A stretch of DNA of 46,842 nt from Selenomonadaceae bacterium UBA2897 (lineage in GTDB: Bacteria; Bacillota; Negativicutes; Selenomonadales; Selenomonadaceae): the NCBI GenBank assembly GCA_002350105.1, contig DEDT01000051.1, positions 1 to 46,842 of the forward strand, in the 5' to 3' direction. Shown one piece after another: positions 1 through 7,389 of this stretch (positions within the stretch are counted from its first letter, which is position 1; the number at the start of each line of letters is the position of its first letter). The position numbers were made by a program, and so were the translations under genes. The notes below the pieces were generated by a model that had not been told where the DNA came from, searched no databases, and was given only the letters and a program-made list of their open reading frames with translations.

Positions 1-3
1 TTA

Positions 4-1806
4 TTAGTATACAGGAAGCTTATAGATATCTTTTCTCTCATTCCGAATACGATATACATGGAAAATTATCGCGATAGGGTCATCATTTTCCAATAGGTCT
101 TTCTTTAATTCCGCATGTACCTGAACCTTCAGAAATATGTCGTTGAGTTGAAATTCTTTTCCCTCATGAATGATATTTTGGATTTCCTCTGCCAGTCGAT
201 CGATATCAGGTTTTTCTGTCTTGCCACTATAAATAAGGTGTGTCACCCAATTCGAGTATTGGTCATACTTCCTGTGTAATTCATATTTATATAATACATT
301 CTCTTCGTCGCTCTTATTATCAGACTCCTTTTCATTCTGTCTTTCAAATAATGAAGAAAATTCTATAAGATGCATAATATGGTAGAAAATATACTTTTCC
401 TCATTACCTTTATCCGTCCAGAATATTGGCATCCCAAATAGTTTCTGGGCATTTTGTGGTGAGATCAGCTTTCCTGTCTCAGTCTCTAAAAATACACTCT
501 CATATAGCGATGGTGATATACGTAAACTGTGATATGCCTCTTTCAAAAAATGGCGAGCATATACAACAGACCCAATAACCTCGGGACATATTTTCTCAAA
601 GTTTTCTCCTAACGTATTCCAAAGGTCATTTGCAAACTCACGTACTTTACGAGCACTATAGTTTTTCTGCTGGACAGATTTTACACGATCATCATCCGCG
701 TAAAGTACTAAATTTTCATGTATATCATTGACGATACGTGATATCGTTTGCGTCCAATCTTTCGCTTTTTTATTTTCTATTTCCTCATTATATTGTTCCC
801 TCAATTCTTTAAGATATATATGCATCATCTCATAGAACAGTACAGGAGAAAGCCATATTTCTCTTGTGATGTACTTAGTTAAGAGTTCTTCCATCATGTC
901 TTTGTTGTCATCCATGCGTAACAGGCGATCTTTATCATACTGATAGAGAACTTGGATTTTCCCTCCAGTATTACGCGACAACTCATCAGAAATAGATGCC
1001 AGATTCATAAATGTTTCGATTTTTTGAATACGGTCCACATCATCATAAACTAGCAGGATAGGCTTCCTGAGTTTTTGTACGTCTGCTGCTATAGACTGAA
1101 ATATAGATGAATAGAACTTCTGTTTTGGAAAAATTAAGTCACCGATACTCTTTAACCGCGAATTTCTCTTAAAAATTTGTCGCAGCTCTACAATCGCGCC
1201 AACTGGAGTCCCTTCTTCTCTCAATATGGCATACAATTCATTGATCAAGGCTTGCGGAATATAGTCTATATTAATTGCAATAACATTGAAACGAATTATA
1301 TGGAATGCATTACATATTTCATAATCAGAGAGTAAAGCATCCACAAAATAGCTTTTTCCATCCCCCCATCTAGCTACTATCCCAATGCCGCCTGGCGTTT
1401 TTATATTACGCTCGTTAAGAAGAACATTCTTACACAGCTCTAAATCGCACTGTCTTGATGCGAACAATTCTCTTGTGGGGCAATATGTATAAACGTACCA
1501 TGAACTCATTTCGTATATGAGCCAAAGAATTTCCAACCAAACAGCAATCGTGATTGCACCGTAAAAAGTATCATCATGATATACAAACGATTCTGCAACT
1601 GTTCCTATTTTTATACAAGCTAGAATCAACAATTGTTTTAGATGCCAGGGAATGTTCCTCTTCCCCAAAGGCACAAGTACCAACCCAGCAATGAGGAAAA
1701 GCACTAAGAAAATATCGATATTTTTATTTACAGGTTCCAATAGATACACAGTGCCGATTGTTAGTAGGAATGTACAAACACATTTACTTACATCAACATA
1801 CTGCAT
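4..1806 (-). CDS. KAP-family P-loop NTPase with N-terminal membrane segments
   Basis: This 600-residue protein has hydrophobic segments at about residues 11-27, 31-48 and 84-99. A P-loop follows at 146-152 (RWGDGKS) and a Walker B strand at 250-257 (ILLVYDDV), then a long charged helical region. A P-loop domain combined with membrane helices is the signature of KAP-family NTPases, some of which act in anti-phage or plasmid-exclusion roles; no role can be read from this sequence alone. The ATG has a clear AAGGAG site and lies 22 bases after the preceding formyltransferase gene, so the two are probably cotranscribed. Base composition is clearly AT-richer than the pse genes, which suggests separate acquisition. 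It could also be a general membrane-associated STAND-like ATPase. The gene is complete, with its stop at the window edge. Confidence 0.75.
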   Translation of the reverse strand: MQYVDVSKCVCTFLLTIGTVYLLEPVNKNIDIFLVLFLIAGLVLVPLGKRNIPWHLKQLLILACIKIGTVAESFVYHDDTFYGAITIAVWLEILWLIYEMSSWYVYTYCPTRELFASRQCDLELCKNVLLNERNIKTPGGIGIVARWGDGKSYFVDALLSDYEICNAFHIIRFNVIAINIDYIPQALINELYAILREEGTPVGAIVELRQIFKRNSRLKSIGDLIFPKQKFYSSIFQSIAADVQKLRKPILLVYDDVDRIQKIETFMNLASISDELSRNTGGKIQVLYQYDKDRLLRMDDNKDMMEELLTKYITREIWLSPVLFYEMMHIYLKELREQYNEEIENKKAKDWTQTISRIVNDIHENLVLYADDDRVKSVQQKNYSARKVREFANDLWNTLGENFEKICPEVIGSVVYARHFLKEAYHSLRISPSLYESVFLETETGKLISPQNAQKLFGMPIFWTDKGNEEKYIFYHIMHLIEFSSLFERQNEKESDNKSDEENVLYKYELHRKYDQYSNWVTHLIYSGKTEKPDIDRLAEEIQNIIHEGKEFQLNDIFLKVQVHAELKKDLLENDDPIAIIFHVYRIRNERKDIYKLPVY

Positions 1807-1828
1807 AACCTATCTCCTTATGCTCTCC

Positions 1829-2908
1829 TCAAACATTATCGGGTAATCCGTGTCTTTTCTTGAAATGACAAATATTCTCTGACCAGTTCAATTTTTCTCC
1901 CTGCAAATAATCTTGCAAATCCTGAGTATCATGATAGCTCCCTTCCCCTACCTGGGGGTAGGCGCTATAGCTGTGGTGTTTTATAGCTGGCCATATTTTC
2001 ATAAACAGATTCTGTATAACGTTATGTAATTTTTGATACGTGGATGCGAACGTTTCCTCATCCTCATTAAAAGTCAATTTCTGCTGCGCAATGATATTAC
2101 CCTTATCCAGTCCTGCTGTTATTTCGTGGATAGTCACTCCCTTTGGTGTATCCTCAATGAAACTCCAAAAATTTGGCGAGGATCCACGATTGTATGGCAG
2201 GTAAGATACATGCAAATTTACAATGGCATATGGTAATGTCGCAATAATCTCCTCAGGAATAATGTGACTATAATTATAACTCACTACCACCTGCGGCCGC
2301 ATACAATCGAGCATCTCAACATTCAGTCTGTCACTATAAATGAATACATCCTCACGCTCCGACAGCCAATCATATAGTGCCAAAGCGTTCCGATTATTGG
2401 TTAGGAACAGTACCCCCCCCCGATGTACAAAAGCGCATGCGTCACGTACCGTAAAATGTTCCCGACGGTAAACATAATGTGTCTCCAGCTTTCGGCCTGC
2501 GTACCCCAGACTCTCAAATACCATCTGCGAGGCAATATTGCCCAGCTTGACCTCTCCCTCCAGGATCAGGTCTGACCGCTCCTCGCACAGTTTATTCTCC
2601 AGCAGAGCCAGGATGGCCTTGCCATAGCCCTGCCCGCGGTGCGAACGCTCAATGCTGTAGCTGATCCGCCACGCGCCGGACGGCTGCTGCTGCAGGCGCA
2701 CCTGCCCTACAGGCTCTGTGTCCTCCAGCATGATATAGAGTCTGGCCCCTGGATCCGCCAGCACGCCGGCCAGCCAGGCGCAGTGTGTCTCCCAGGCAAT
2801 CGGTGCCTCCTGAAAGGACTGCGCCCGCACCTCAGGTTCATTTGCCCAGTCAAAAAGCAACTGCGCATCCGCCTGCGTGGCTGGCCGCAGCCGCAAAGCC
2901 CCGCTCAT
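1829..2908 (-). CDS. GNAT acyltransferase fused to sugar N-formyltransferase
   Basis: Residues 1-150 form a GNAT domain of the type found beside PseG, with an acetyl-CoA loop RGQGYGK at 91-97. Residues 165-359 resemble sugar N-formyltransferases: the catalytic triad typical of the formyl-tetrahydrofolate fold is visible as N231, H233 (in NLHVSYLP) and D268 (in GLDKGN). The expected reaction is transfer of acetyl or another acyl group, and of formyl from N10-formyl-tetrahydrofolate, to amino groups of a nucleotide-linked amino sugar in the cytoplasm. A run of nine G lies exactly between the domains at residues 163-166, so a slip there would leave the GNAT intact and remove the formyltransferase. 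The GNAT half is much G+C-richer than the formyl half, which suggests a mosaic gene. No good Shine-Dalgarno sequence precedes the ATG. The true substrate is unknown. Confidence 0.85.
   Translation of the reverse strand: MSGALRLRPATQADAQLLFDWANEPEVRAQSFQEAPIAWETHCAWLAGVLADPGARLYIMLEDTEPVGQVRLQQQPSGAWRISYSIERSHRGQGYGKAILALLENKLCEERSDLILEGEVKLGNIASQMVFESLGYAGRKLETHYVYRREHFTVRDACAFVHRGGVLFLTNNRNALALYDWLSEREDVFIYSDRLNVEMLDCMRPQVVVSYNYSHIIPEEIIATLPYAIVNLHVSYLPYNRGSSPNFWSFIEDTPKGVTIHEITAGLDKGNIIAQQKLTFNEDEETFASTYQKLHNVIQNLFMKIWPAIKHHSYSAYPQVGEGSYHDTQDLQDYLQGEKLNWSENICHFKKRHGLPDNV
2413..2421 (-). repeat. Poly-G9 tract between the GNAT and formyltransferase domains
   Basis: Nine consecutive G on the coding strand encode an R-G-G-V stretch at the domain boundary. 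The present length keeps the gene open. Gain or loss of one base would stop translation soon after the GNAT domain. This is the longest G run I found in the window and a good candidate slipped-strand site. Confidence 0.8.
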
Positions 2909-2941
2909 GCCGCCAGACGAACACCAACCGCCTCAGCCTGA

Positions 2942-3967
2942 TTAGCTCGGTTGCTGTCCGTCCCCCCCGGAATATATGTTCACGCGTGTGAGATTTACAA
3001 TGCAACCAGCCCAAGACAAGCCCACTCCGAAGCCCATCAGCATAACATGGCGCATGCTGGCACTGCCGTGCGCATGTAACATGTCGCAAACTGCGATTGG
3101 CTCGGAGCAGGAGACAGTGTTGCCATATTCCTCCACATCATTCCAATATGGCGCATCGAGCAGGTCACATTCCTGTTGCAGATAGGCGAGCATGAAATGG
3201 TTAGCCTGATGGAAGACATAGTAGTCGATATCCGCTTTGCTCAGCTGCGTCTTGCGCAGAATCTCCTCGACGGAGCGTGGAACGACCTCCAGCGCAAAGT
3301 TCATGATGCTGGAGCCGCTCATATAGAGATTGCGGTTGGTCCGGTAGTTGCCGTATTTATCTGTTGTCTCCTGTACGGGCGTTGTCTCGTACGGCTGGCG
3401 CGCGCCGCCGACAGGGACGATGAGCTGCTCGGCACCGCTGCCATCGGTGCCGTAGGTCAGCCCGTCGATGCCCGCGTGGTCCGCCTCCACCGCTTCGATG
3501 AGCGTAGCAGCCGCACCGTCACCAAAGAGGGGCAGCGTGGCACCATCCTTTGGATTGATGTATTTACTGTACGTCTCCGCCGTCAGCAGCAGCACGCAGC
3601 GTGCCTGCCCCGTTTCGATGAGGCCCCTAGCCAGCCCCAGGCCATAGATGTAACCCGAGCAGCCGAGATTGTAGTCCAAGGCACCACATGACTTCGGCAG
3701 GCCCAGCCGCTGCTGCAGGATGCAGGCCGTCGTGGGCAACGGATAGTCCGGCGACTGCGTGCAGAACAGAACAAAATCCACCTTTTCCCGCGCCACGCCT
3801 GCCGCAAACAATTTTTCCGCCGCCCGCACAGCGAGATCCGAAGCAGTCTCATCTGCCGCCGCAATATGACGCGCCTTGATTTTCGTTTTCTTACGCAGAC
3901 GTCCGGCCGGATTCTCCACCCGCTGCGCTGGCAACTCATATGCCAAATGTGTGATGTATGCTTGCAA
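2942..3967 (-). CDS. KASIII (FabH)-like 3-oxoacyl-ACP synthase, copy A1
   Basis: This 341-residue thiolase-fold enzyme has the full KASIII triad: C103 (in LGCSGY), H253 (in FHQANH) and N283 (in YGNTVS). FabH enzymes condense an acyl-CoA starter with malonyl-ACP. Here a dedicated partner is likely, because an ACP, an SDR and a second KASIII-like gene lie directly upstream. The translation begins at TTG, with GAGG eight bases before it; no nearby ATG fits the family start. A G7 tract lies near the C-terminus at residues 334-336, so slippage would only change the last residues. The residues after the active-site Asn (TVSCSEP) differ from the usual TSAAS, which may mean a changed substrate. It is unlikely to be housekeeping FabH, since three divergent copies occur in this locus. 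Confidence 0.85.
   Translation of the reverse strand: MQAYITHLAYELPAQRVENPAGRLRKKTKIKARHIAAADETASDLAVRAAEKLFAAGVAREKVDFVLFCTQSPDYPLPTTACILQQRLGLPKSCGALDYNLGCSGYIYGLGLARGLIETGQARCVLLLTAETYSKYINPKDGATLPLFGDGAAATLIEAVEADHAGIDGLTYGTDGSGAEQLIVPVGGARQPYETTPVQETTDKYGNYRTNRNLYMSGSSIMNFALEVVPRSVEEILRKTQLSKADIDYYVFHQANHFMLAYLQQECDLLDAPYWNDVEEYGNTVSCSEPIAVCDMLHAHGSASMRHVMLMGFGVGLSWAGCIVNLTRVNIYSGGDGQQPS
2962..2968 (-). repeat. Poly-G7 tract near the 3' end of KASIII copy A1
   Basis: Seven G on the coding strand lie a few codons before the stop. A slip would alter only the extreme C-terminus, so its effect may be small. Confidence 0.6.
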
Positions 3968-3990
3968 AATTACAACCTCAATCCTATATA

Positions 3991-4740
3991 TCAGGCCAGA
4001 TAACCACCGTCTACTGGGATGGCCGCACCCGTCATCCAGCGTGCCCGGTCACTGAGCAGATAAAGCACCATACCGCTCACATCGGCTGGCTGGCCAAAGC
4101 CCAGCAACTCCCGCTGCGTGAACAAATCCATGTTCGTGCCATCTGCCTCCGCCTGCTGCGTCATCGAGGTGTGCACCCAGCCCGGCATCACGCTATTGAC
4201 ACGGTGCCCCCTGCTGCAAATCTCCTTTGCAGCGGCCCTAAGAGCCGTGTTAAGGGCCGCCTTGGCCGCCGAATAATGAATTTTCCCCCCCACAGGCGCC
4301 TCCGCGCTTACAGAGGAAAATAGCACCGTAGACGTGCCTTTTTCACCATACTTGGCCTTGGTCACAAGGCGCAGGACTTCCATTCCAGCCCAAAAGCTCG
4401 TGTCCATGATTCTGTGCGCCGTAGCTAAGTCGTGTGCCTTGAGCGGCGTAAATTCCGAAATGCCTGCAGCATGCACACCACCGTTCAGCTTGCCATGCTC
4501 CTGCACGAACTCTGCCACGGCCGCCTCCAACGCCTCGGCATCGCAGACATCCAGCGCCGCCGTGAAAATACGCTCCTGGCACTCAGCCTGCACTGCCGCC
4601 AACCGCTCACTGTTGCGCCCAATGGCCAGCACCTCCGCACCAGCCTGCGCGAGTTCCAGCGTCACCTGCCGCCCCATGCCCGACGAGGCACCAGTAACCA
4701 CATAGCGGCTGCCAGTAAAATCAAAAGTTACGGAACTCAT
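3991..4740 (-). CDS. Short-chain dehydrogenase/reductase (FabG-like), copy A
   Basis: This 249-residue classical SDR has the NAD(P) loop TGASSGMG at residues 16-23, Ser142/143 and the catalytic Y156-S-A-A-K160. The likely role is reduction of a 3-oxoacyl-ACP made by the adjacent KASIII-like enzymes to a 3-hydroxyacyl-ACP, although a sugar or polyol substrate cannot be excluded. I chose the ATG at 4740 because it overlaps the stop of the upstream KASIII gene as ATGA, which implies translational coupling. A longer frame exists upstream but overlaps the coding end of that gene and lacks SDR character. A G7 tract falls at V150-G-G-K, just before the catalytic Tyr, so a slip would inactivate the enzyme. 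The paralogue at 14486-15241 shares the layout. Confidence 0.85.
   Translation of the reverse strand: MSSVTFDFTGSRYVVTGASSGMGRQVTLELAQAGAEVLAIGRNSERLAAVQAECQERIFTAALDVCDAEALEAAVAEFVQEHGKLNGGVHAAGISEFTPLKAHDLATAHRIMDTSFWAGMEVLRLVTKAKYGEKGTSTVLFSSVSAEAPVGGKIHYSAAKAALNTALRAAAKEICSRGHRVNSVMPGWVHTSMTQQAEADGTNMDLFTQRELLGFGQPADVSGMVLYLLSDRARWMTGAAIPVDGGYLA
4285..4291 (-). repeat. Poly-G7 tract in the SDR, just before the active site
   Basis: Seven G on the coding strand lie at residues 150-152, six codons before the catalytic Tyr. A one-base slip would remove the active-site Y-x3-K. Confidence 0.65.
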
Positions 4741-5738
4741 AACGTATCTACTCCTAAAAACTCCACAGCAGAAAAATCCGCCATGGCAATGCCGATAGCC
4801 AGCCCAACGCCGAACCCGCAGCAACACACCTGCGTCAGCTCTGTCTGCTCCTGCACCGCCGACAGTACGAGCGGAATGGAGGCCGACGATTCGTTACCGA
4901 TTTTGCCCGCCGTAAAAGGCACCTTTTCCCGCGCCACGCCCAGCTCATCGGCCAGAGAACGCAGAATTAGCTGATTCGCCTGATGGCAGGCAAACAGGCT
5001 CACATTTTCCACTGTTTGGCCACAGGCCTGCAGCATCTCGTTAATTGCCACAGGCACCTTGTCCAGCGCAAACTCCATGATGGCACCACCGTCGAGATAC
5101 AAGGTGCCATCATGCTCCGCCTGCGGATGCTCGCGGCGCGCGGCACGGTTTCTGACGATAATGGCATCCTTGCTCTCGCCAAAGCTCTGAAAGGCAAAGA
5201 CCAGTCGTCCCGGCCCAGGCTCCAATAGAGTTGCCGTACCCGCATCGCCAAAGATACTGCGCGTAGCTCTATCCTCGGGATGTGTCAGCTTACTAATGGT
5301 ATCGCCCCCCCCGAAACAAACATCTGTTTTCATGTTTTTGCAACAGTTCGCGGCGGCATAAAGCCCGCTGACCCAACCGGCGCAACCTTCGTTGATATCC
5401 AAGCACAACGTATCGTTTGACAGACCCAAGCGGTTCTGCAGGACATGGCTCGTAGCCGGTAGAACATAGTCCGGCGTTTGGCTAACAAAAACCATCGCGC
5501 CTACCTGCTCCTTATCCACACCTGCCAGCACGTGCTCGGCCGACTGCGCACACAAATCCGCCGTCGTCACCTGCTCCGGCGCAATACGCAGCTGAGCAAA
5601 GCCCGTCCCGCGCGCCATACGCTTGGCCGATTTCTCGTCAAACAGATTCGGCGCATACTCCGCCAAGGCATACTGCTGCTGCGGCACCGTGCAGGCAATG
5701 CGTTTTATACGCACGCCCTCAATAACATGAATCTTCAT
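4737..5738 (-). CDS. KASIII (FabH)-like 3-oxoacyl-ACP synthase, copy A2
   Basis: This 333-residue KASIII homologue keeps C119 (in NEGCAGW), H252 (in CHQANQ) and N282 (in IGNESSAS), so it should be catalytically competent. It sits between an ACP gene ten bases upstream and an SDR that overlaps its stop by four bases, a mini fatty-acid-synthase arrangement. Known FabH chemistry would give a 3-oxoacyl-ACP from acyl-CoA and malonyl-ACP; this is family knowledge, not shown here. A G8 tract at residues 143-145 (FGGGD) lies in the middle of the gene, so a slip would truncate it before the His and Asn. Its divergence from copy A1 suggests a different starter unit or an elongation step. Confidence 0.85.
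   Translation of the reverse strand: MKIHVIEGVRIKRIACTVPQQQYALAEYAPNLFDEKSAKRMARGTGFAQLRIAPEQVTTADLCAQSAEHVLAGVDKEQVGAMVFVSQTPDYVLPATSHVLQNRLGLSNDTLCLDINEGCAGWVSGLYAAANCCKNMKTDVCFGGGDTISKLTHPEDRATRSIFGDAGTATLLEPGPGRLVFAFQSFGESKDAIIVRNRAARREHPQAEHDGTLYLDGGAIMEFALDKVPVAINEMLQACGQTVENVSLFACHQANQLILRSLADELGVAREKVPFTAGKIGNESSASIPLVLSAVQEQTELTQVCCCGFGVGLAIGIAMADFSAVEFLGVDTL
5305..5312 (-). repeat. Poly-G8 tract in KASIII copy A2
   Basis: Eight G on the coding strand encode Gly-Gly-Gly at residues 143-145. The current length is in frame. A slip would lose the catalytic His and Asn. Confidence 0.75.
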
Positions 5739-5747
5739 CCCAGCGCC

Positions 5748-5966
5748 TCATTTAACCAGATTGTACAAATCCTGCACCGTCTCAGCCGCCTGAATCGCCT
5801 TGTGGTCCAGTTTCTTACCTGTAGCCACTTTAACCATGGCGATAAGGCTCACAAAACTCAACGAGTCCCATTCTTCGATATCCTGTAAAACCGTATCCAT
5901 GCTGATAGTTTGCTCGGTATCAAGGATATCTTCTTTCAACTTCGTTAAGAATTCCTGTTCATTCAT
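5748..5966 (-). CDS. Acyl carrier protein, copy A
   Basis: This 72-residue acidic helical protein has the phosphopantetheine attachment motif EEWDSLSF, with Ser35 as the likely modified residue. I chose the ATG at 5966 because AAGGAG lies nine bases upstream and the product then has the usual ACP length. The frame is open further upstream but without ACP character. It is followed after nine bases by a KASIII-like gene, so it probably carries the intermediates of the adjacent KASIII/SDR set rather than serving bulk fatty-acid synthesis. It resembles the ACP at 15259-15480 in length and in the W-D-S motif more than the one at 11650-11889. Confidence 0.85.
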   Translation of the reverse strand: MNEQEFLTKLKEDILDTEQTISMDTVLQDIEEWDSLSFVSLIAMVKVATGKKLDHKAIQAAETVQDLYNLVK

Positions 5967-6054
5967 TTCCCATTTCTCCTTCCGACATGTCATGACAGTA
6001 TGCCATCTATAGTTTGCCAACAATATGGCGTATCCTAACTGTGACTAACACCAT

Positions 6055-6624
6055 TTAATCAGCAATATAGGTCATTACGTCGCACGATACATCATCGACA
6101 AAAAGTGGACGCCTTGCCACCCATTCATCTTTTGTCATAGCGTACCGATACGCGCGCTTTTTTTCATAATTTTTCTCGTAAATTTTGTCCTGTCCTGACA
6201 AGCGCTTATACCCTAGAAGTTCATCTAATTTTATAGCCTTGCGATTGTCTGAAAAAACGCTCGTCTCTATCTGCTTCATCTGTAGGACCATAAAAGCATA
6301 TTCAACAGCTAGAAAAAACAAATTTAATCCCGCATCTAAAGGAACTCGCTCCGTCTCACCAATATATGCACCTGGCGAGCACGTTTTTCGTATTTCATCG
6401 TATTCAGTGTATCCTATATACCCTATAGGGCGGTCCGCATGCTCAAAGATTAAGTGCCGTGCAGGCTTGATATTCCTAGATACTTCAAACCACCCCACAT
6501 GTTCATCCCATGTTATTATGTGATCCGTAAGCATGGTGCTGTGTATACGCTCGCTATTGCGCCAAGCCAGCAGTATACGCAAATCCTGCTCACGTACCGG
6601 GCGCAAAAAATATTTCTCTCCCAT
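6055..6624 (-). CDS. pseH: PseH-like GNAT N-acetyltransferase of the pseudaminic acid pathway
   Basis: This 189-residue GNAT shows the pattern typical of PseH near its N-terminus: LLAWRNSERIH, then HIITWDEHVGWFE. PseH acetylates the 4-amino group of the UDP-4-amino altrosamine made by PseC. With pseB, pseC, pseG, pseI and pseF also present, this gene completes the six-step route to CMP-Pse. The start at 6624 is preferred because GGAG stands six bases upstream and the protein then begins as the family does; an ATG four codons earlier (6636) has a weaker site. It is the first gene after a 358-370 base divergent intergenic region and probably leads the lower operon with the ACP/KASIII set. The actual acyl donor could be an acyl-ACP rather than acetyl-CoA. 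Confidence 0.8.
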   Translation of the reverse strand: MGEKYFLRPVREQDLRILLAWRNSERIHSTMLTDHIITWDEHVGWFEVSRNIKPARHLIFEHADRPIGYIGYTEYDEIRKTCSPGAYIGETERVPLDAGLNLFFLAVEYAFMVLQMKQIETSVFSDNRKAIKLDELLGYKRLSGQDKIYEKNYEKKRAYRYAMTKDEWVARRPLFVDDVSCDVMTYIAD

Positions 6625-6906
6625 AGTCAACTCCATCCAGACATCTCACCATCATCGCCTATAGAATAGCGATGTTTCACCCAATATAAACGAAGGTAGT
6701 GACAAAAACACCTACTCTAAGAGATGTACAGCAAGATATTTCATCCTGCATCAACATTCACAGTATCCACTTTACTATATCATGTACATTAACCACGTTT
6801 TATTTATATAATATAATATTTATAAATACACATTTCCGCCTGTTATATTGGCAAACCGCTGTATTTTCAGTGTTTTTCGTCATCAAAATTAGTCCAGATT
6901 AACCAC
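6625..6906. other. AT-rich divergent intergenic region
   Basis: No convincing gene is seen. The stretch around 6799-6827 is almost pure A/T and, on the minus strand, a TTGCCA element at 6849-6854 could form part of a promoter for pseH, but no well-spaced -10 stands out. The plus-strand promoter for the small gene at 6995 lies immediately to the right. Confidence 0.5.
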
Positions 6907-6935
6907 TTTACAGGTCCTCTGCTTCGTGGTATAAT
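6907..6935 (+). promoter_or_regulatory. Strong sigma-70-type promoter for the 91-residue gene
   Basis: TTTACA at 6907-6912 and TATAAT at 6930-6935 are separated by 17 bases, and TG at 6927-6928 makes an extended -10. The match is near consensus. The predicted start of transcription is near 6942, leaving a leader of about 50 bases. Confidence 0.75.
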
Positions 6936-6942
6936 CATTTCA

Positions 6943-6956
6943 CAAAATCGATTTTG
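6943..6956. promoter_or_regulatory. Perfect 14-base palindrome at the predicted transcription start
   Basis: CAAAATCGATTTTG is a perfect palindrome placed right at the expected transcription start of the small plus-strand gene. That is a typical operator position, but no regulator is encoded nearby, so the role is inference. Confidence 0.4.
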
Positions 6957-6994
6957 AAGTTTAAATTTAATCGTATTCTTTAGGAGGAATTTTT

Positions 6995-7270
6995 ATGCCA
7001 CAAGACACAGTATCCGCAGTCGAGATTGAGCGCACCGTCAGTGATTTGGAGGGTATTTGCATCGTCATACGTGCCAAAAGGGGCCAGCGTGGCTTTCAGC
7101 CTTATGCCTACCAACGCCGCTCTGCCGGTAATATTACCGTTAACGAGTGGATCGCGCTTAGACTCGAGCCCATCCTAAATGGTGCAGAACTCGAAGTTAT
7201 CCGTGGTGATGGTTCCATTGCGCCGCGACAAACTACACTCGACACCGTGCGAAAAAGCTACATTCAATAA
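6995..7270 (+). CDS. Small protein of unknown function (91 residues)
   Basis: This is the only well-supported plus-strand gene. It has a near-consensus promoter, an ideal AGGAGG site seven bases before the ATG, and a strong terminator after the stop, so it is a monocistronic unit that is probably well expressed. The product has no signal peptide, no membrane segment and no Cys pair. It shows alternating hydrophobic strands (for example GICIVIRAKRG near residues 20-30) and a basic middle, suggesting a small beta-rich fold, perhaps nucleic-acid or protein binding. I do not recognise the family. It separates pseI from pseH, so it may be an inserted unit or a regulator of the locus; neither is shown. 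Confidence 0.7.
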   Translation: MPQDTVSAVEIERTVSDLEGICIVIRAKRGQRGFQPYAYQRRSAGNITVNEWIALRLEPILNGAELEVIRGDGSIAPRQTTLDTVRKSYIQ

Positions 7271-7345
7271 CAATAATTAAATATTATCGGAATCATATAA
7301 GCTCATAGTTCCCACCACACATGAAGAATATATCTTAATGGTTTT

Positions 7346-7385
7346 GGTCCTCAGAATCTAACGATTTTGAGGACCATTATTTTTG
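7346..7385 (+). terminator. Rho-independent terminator of the 91-residue gene
   Basis: A 13-base stem (7346-7358 with 7363-7375, one G-U pair) closes a TAAC loop and is followed by ATTATTTTT. The T-run is on the plus strand, so it serves the plus-strand gene. In the other direction it lacks a T-run but may still weaken readthrough from pseI. Confidence 0.85.
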
Positions 7386-7389
7386 TACT

